Positions 5,715 to 6,756 of a stretch of 6,756 nt of DNA are shown one piece after another. Each line of letters starts with the position of its first letter. Position 1 is the first letter of the stretch. Origin of the DNA: an uncultured Methylococcaceae bacterium (GTDB lineage: Bacteria; Pseudomonadota; Gammaproteobacteria; Methylococcales; Methylomonadaceae); the NCBI GenBank assembly GCA_903903365.1, contig CAIUYS010000163.1, positions 1-6,756 on the forward strand, given 5' to 3'. Made by a program: the position numbers and the translations under genes. The notes below the pieces were generated by a model, which had not been told where the DNA came from, did not search any database, and was given only the letters and a program-made list of their open reading frames with translations.

Positions 5715-6590
5715 ATGAAACAGCTCACGCCGGAAGGCCAGCAAATAATCAACAACATTGCACAACGTTATAATTTTAGTCCCGATGCCGTCTTCAGCAT
5801 GTTGCTGTCGGTCATCAACGGCAACGGTTCCATGGCCCAATTTAATCATCGTGAATTTGGCGGTTCCGGCCAATGGATGAGGGGCGGCATGATTATGTTG
5901 GGCGATATGTTCAATAATGGCTTAAAAAACTCAGTCAGTGGACTGTGTCAAGAGCTCGCGAATCTAATTGCCAATCAACCGGATCTTATTCAAACCGGCA
6001 GTTTTCAGTCGCAGAGCCAAGGCAATCAGCAACAAAATAACTTTGGCGGCGGACAGCAGCAACAAAACAGCTCCGGCCCCACTGGCCCGGTTAGCTTGTT
6101 TGTACCGCCACCGGCCGGTAGTTCCGGAAACTGGTGGCCTGTCGGACTGCAATTTCCAACCAGCACCGGCTCTCAAAATAACGTGCGTTACGCTTATTTT
6201 GCCAATATTCACAGACTGGCTATCGACGTCAATGGACAAGTAACGCTATACGATACCTTGGATCATCAGATTGGCGGTTTTTCCCAGCAGCAATCGATAG
6301 GCGGATCGATTACCTTTACCAGTCAATACGGACTGGTCGATGTTGGATCGTTGCCCATTATTTCTATCGACAACGTACCCTATCAAGCACCGATTCAATT
6401 CCAACCAGAACCCGTCTACGTCCAACCAGCCCCTGCGTATGTTCAACCCAGCCCTGTTAATACCCAGGAAATTATTCAGGACGCAGATATTTTCGGTGCA
6501 CTTGAAAAATTGGCTAATCTGAAAGATAAAGGCATTTTGACGGATTCCGAATACAGCGCCAAGAAGGCGGAATTATTGGCTCGTTTGTAA
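5715..6590 (+). CDS. SHOCT-domain-containing protein of unknown function
   Basis: This 291-residue protein has several parts. Residues 1-90 are mainly helical with amphipathic stretches and a Gly/Met-rich loop near 49-64. A low-complexity Gln/Asn/Gly/Ser linker follows (about 95-122). The compact 138-218 region is rich in aromatic and beta-prone residues, including GNWWPVG and ITFTSQYGLVDVGSLP. A Pro/Gln/Val spacer with tandem YVQPAP and YVQPSP covers 228-250. The C-terminal SHOCT domain (259-291) has the pattern LEKLANLKDKGILTDSEYSAKKAELL. SHOCT domains are short, usually C-terminal and probably mediate oligomerisation or interaction. There is no signal peptide or membrane helix. The start ATG has only a weak AGTGGA 8 bases upstream. 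It sits after a long leader and 30 bases before a group II intron, apparently alone. The SHOCT call is firm; no function can be given for the rest. Confidence 0.85.
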   Translation: MKQLTPEGQQIINNIAQRYNFSPDAVFSMLLSVINGNGSMAQFNHREFGGSGQWMRGGMIMLGDMFNNGLKNSVSGLCQELANLIANQPDLIQTGSFQSQSQGNQQQNNFGGGQQQQNSSGPTGPVSLFVPPPAGSSGNWWPVGLQFPTSTGSQNNVRYAYFANIHRLAIDVNGQVTLYDTLDHQIGGFSQQQSIGGSITFTSQYGLVDVGSLPIISIDNVPYQAPIQFQPEPVYVQPAPAYVQPSPVNTQEIIQDADIFGALEKLANLKDKGILTDSEYSAKKAELLARL

Positions 6591-6620
6591 ATAAGTATTC
6601 AGCGCCCTCGCGTTGTCCTC

Positions 6621-6756
6621 GTGCGCCCACAAGGGCAACTTATCAACAGGGTGAAAGTCCCTGTCGGCGTAAGCCATAACGTCGTAGCTGAAAGTAACTG
6701 CGTCATTGTGAAATGGGGTGGAGAGCAACTGGAAGCGAAAGGGCAGTCCGCAGGAT
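6621..6756 (+). mobile_element. 5' end of a group II intron (domain I, cut by the window edge)
   Basis: The sequence from 6621 opens with GTGCG, the typical 5' splice-site start of bacterial group II introns. Early domain I hairpins follow. GCCC/GGGC with loop ACAA is at 6625-6636. CAGGG/CCCTG with loop TGAAAGT is at 6647-6663. GGC/GCC closes a GTAA (GNRA) tetraloop at 6666-6675. The AACTGGAAGCGAAAGGGCAGTCCG stretch near 6727-6750, split here only by its ACTG/CAGT pairing, is also characteristic of bacterial introns of this kind. The reverse transcriptase/maturase gene, if present, lies beyond the window. The intron is in the same orientation as the SHOCT gene and 30 bases past its stop. It could be a truncated remnant; that cannot be judged here. 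Confidence 0.8.

Noticed and set aside
5964..6243. 91-codon open frames on both strands inside the SHOCT gene
   Set aside because: They overlap the SHOCT coding frame, have no recognisable domain, and fall in the low-complexity Gln/Gly part of that gene.

Overview
The window looks like chromosomal DNA from a gammaproteobacterium. A methanotroph of the Methylococcales type is my best guess, resting on the style of the TTCCCACGC/GCGTGGGAA palindromic repeat, a glycogen/glucose gene pair with a phosphorylase-kinase-alpha-like protein, and overall gene style. This is a recollection-based inference; no taxonomic marker gene is present.

Layout. Positions 1-145 are an extragenic palindromic element (REP/BIME-like) made of four short stem-loops inside near-perfect outer inverted arms. 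A plus-strand gene (253-825) encodes a PEBP/YbhB-YbcL-family protein with a signal peptide and a second, well-placed internal start. A large imperfect inverted repeat (881-980), containing a T-tailed hairpin, separates it from a convergent minus-strand pair. That pair is a 1067-residue GH15 / phosphorylase kinase alpha-beta homologue (2032-5235), followed 11 bases later by glucokinase (1046-2020). The glucokinase Shine-Dalgarno overlaps the stop codon of the upstream gene. About 480 bases of non-coding DNA (5236-5714) hold candidate divergent promoters and a long, structured leader with an orphan perfect Shine-Dalgarno. The leader precedes a plus-strand gene (5715-6590) for a SHOCT-domain protein of unknown function. 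At 6621 the 5' end of a group II intron begins and runs off the window.

How the genes fit together. The minus-strand pair is a plausible module for glycogen or maltodextrin use: a glucoamylase-fold protein that releases or senses glucose ends, and a glucokinase that makes glucose 6-phosphate. The most striking feature is that the large protein resembles the eukaryotic phosphorylase kinase alpha subunit over essentially its whole length, not only in the GH15 domain, yet no kinase gamma subunit lies in the window. The PEBP and SHOCT genes show no evident functional link to the pair. Mobile or repetitive DNA (REP-like element, group II intron) marks both ends of the window.
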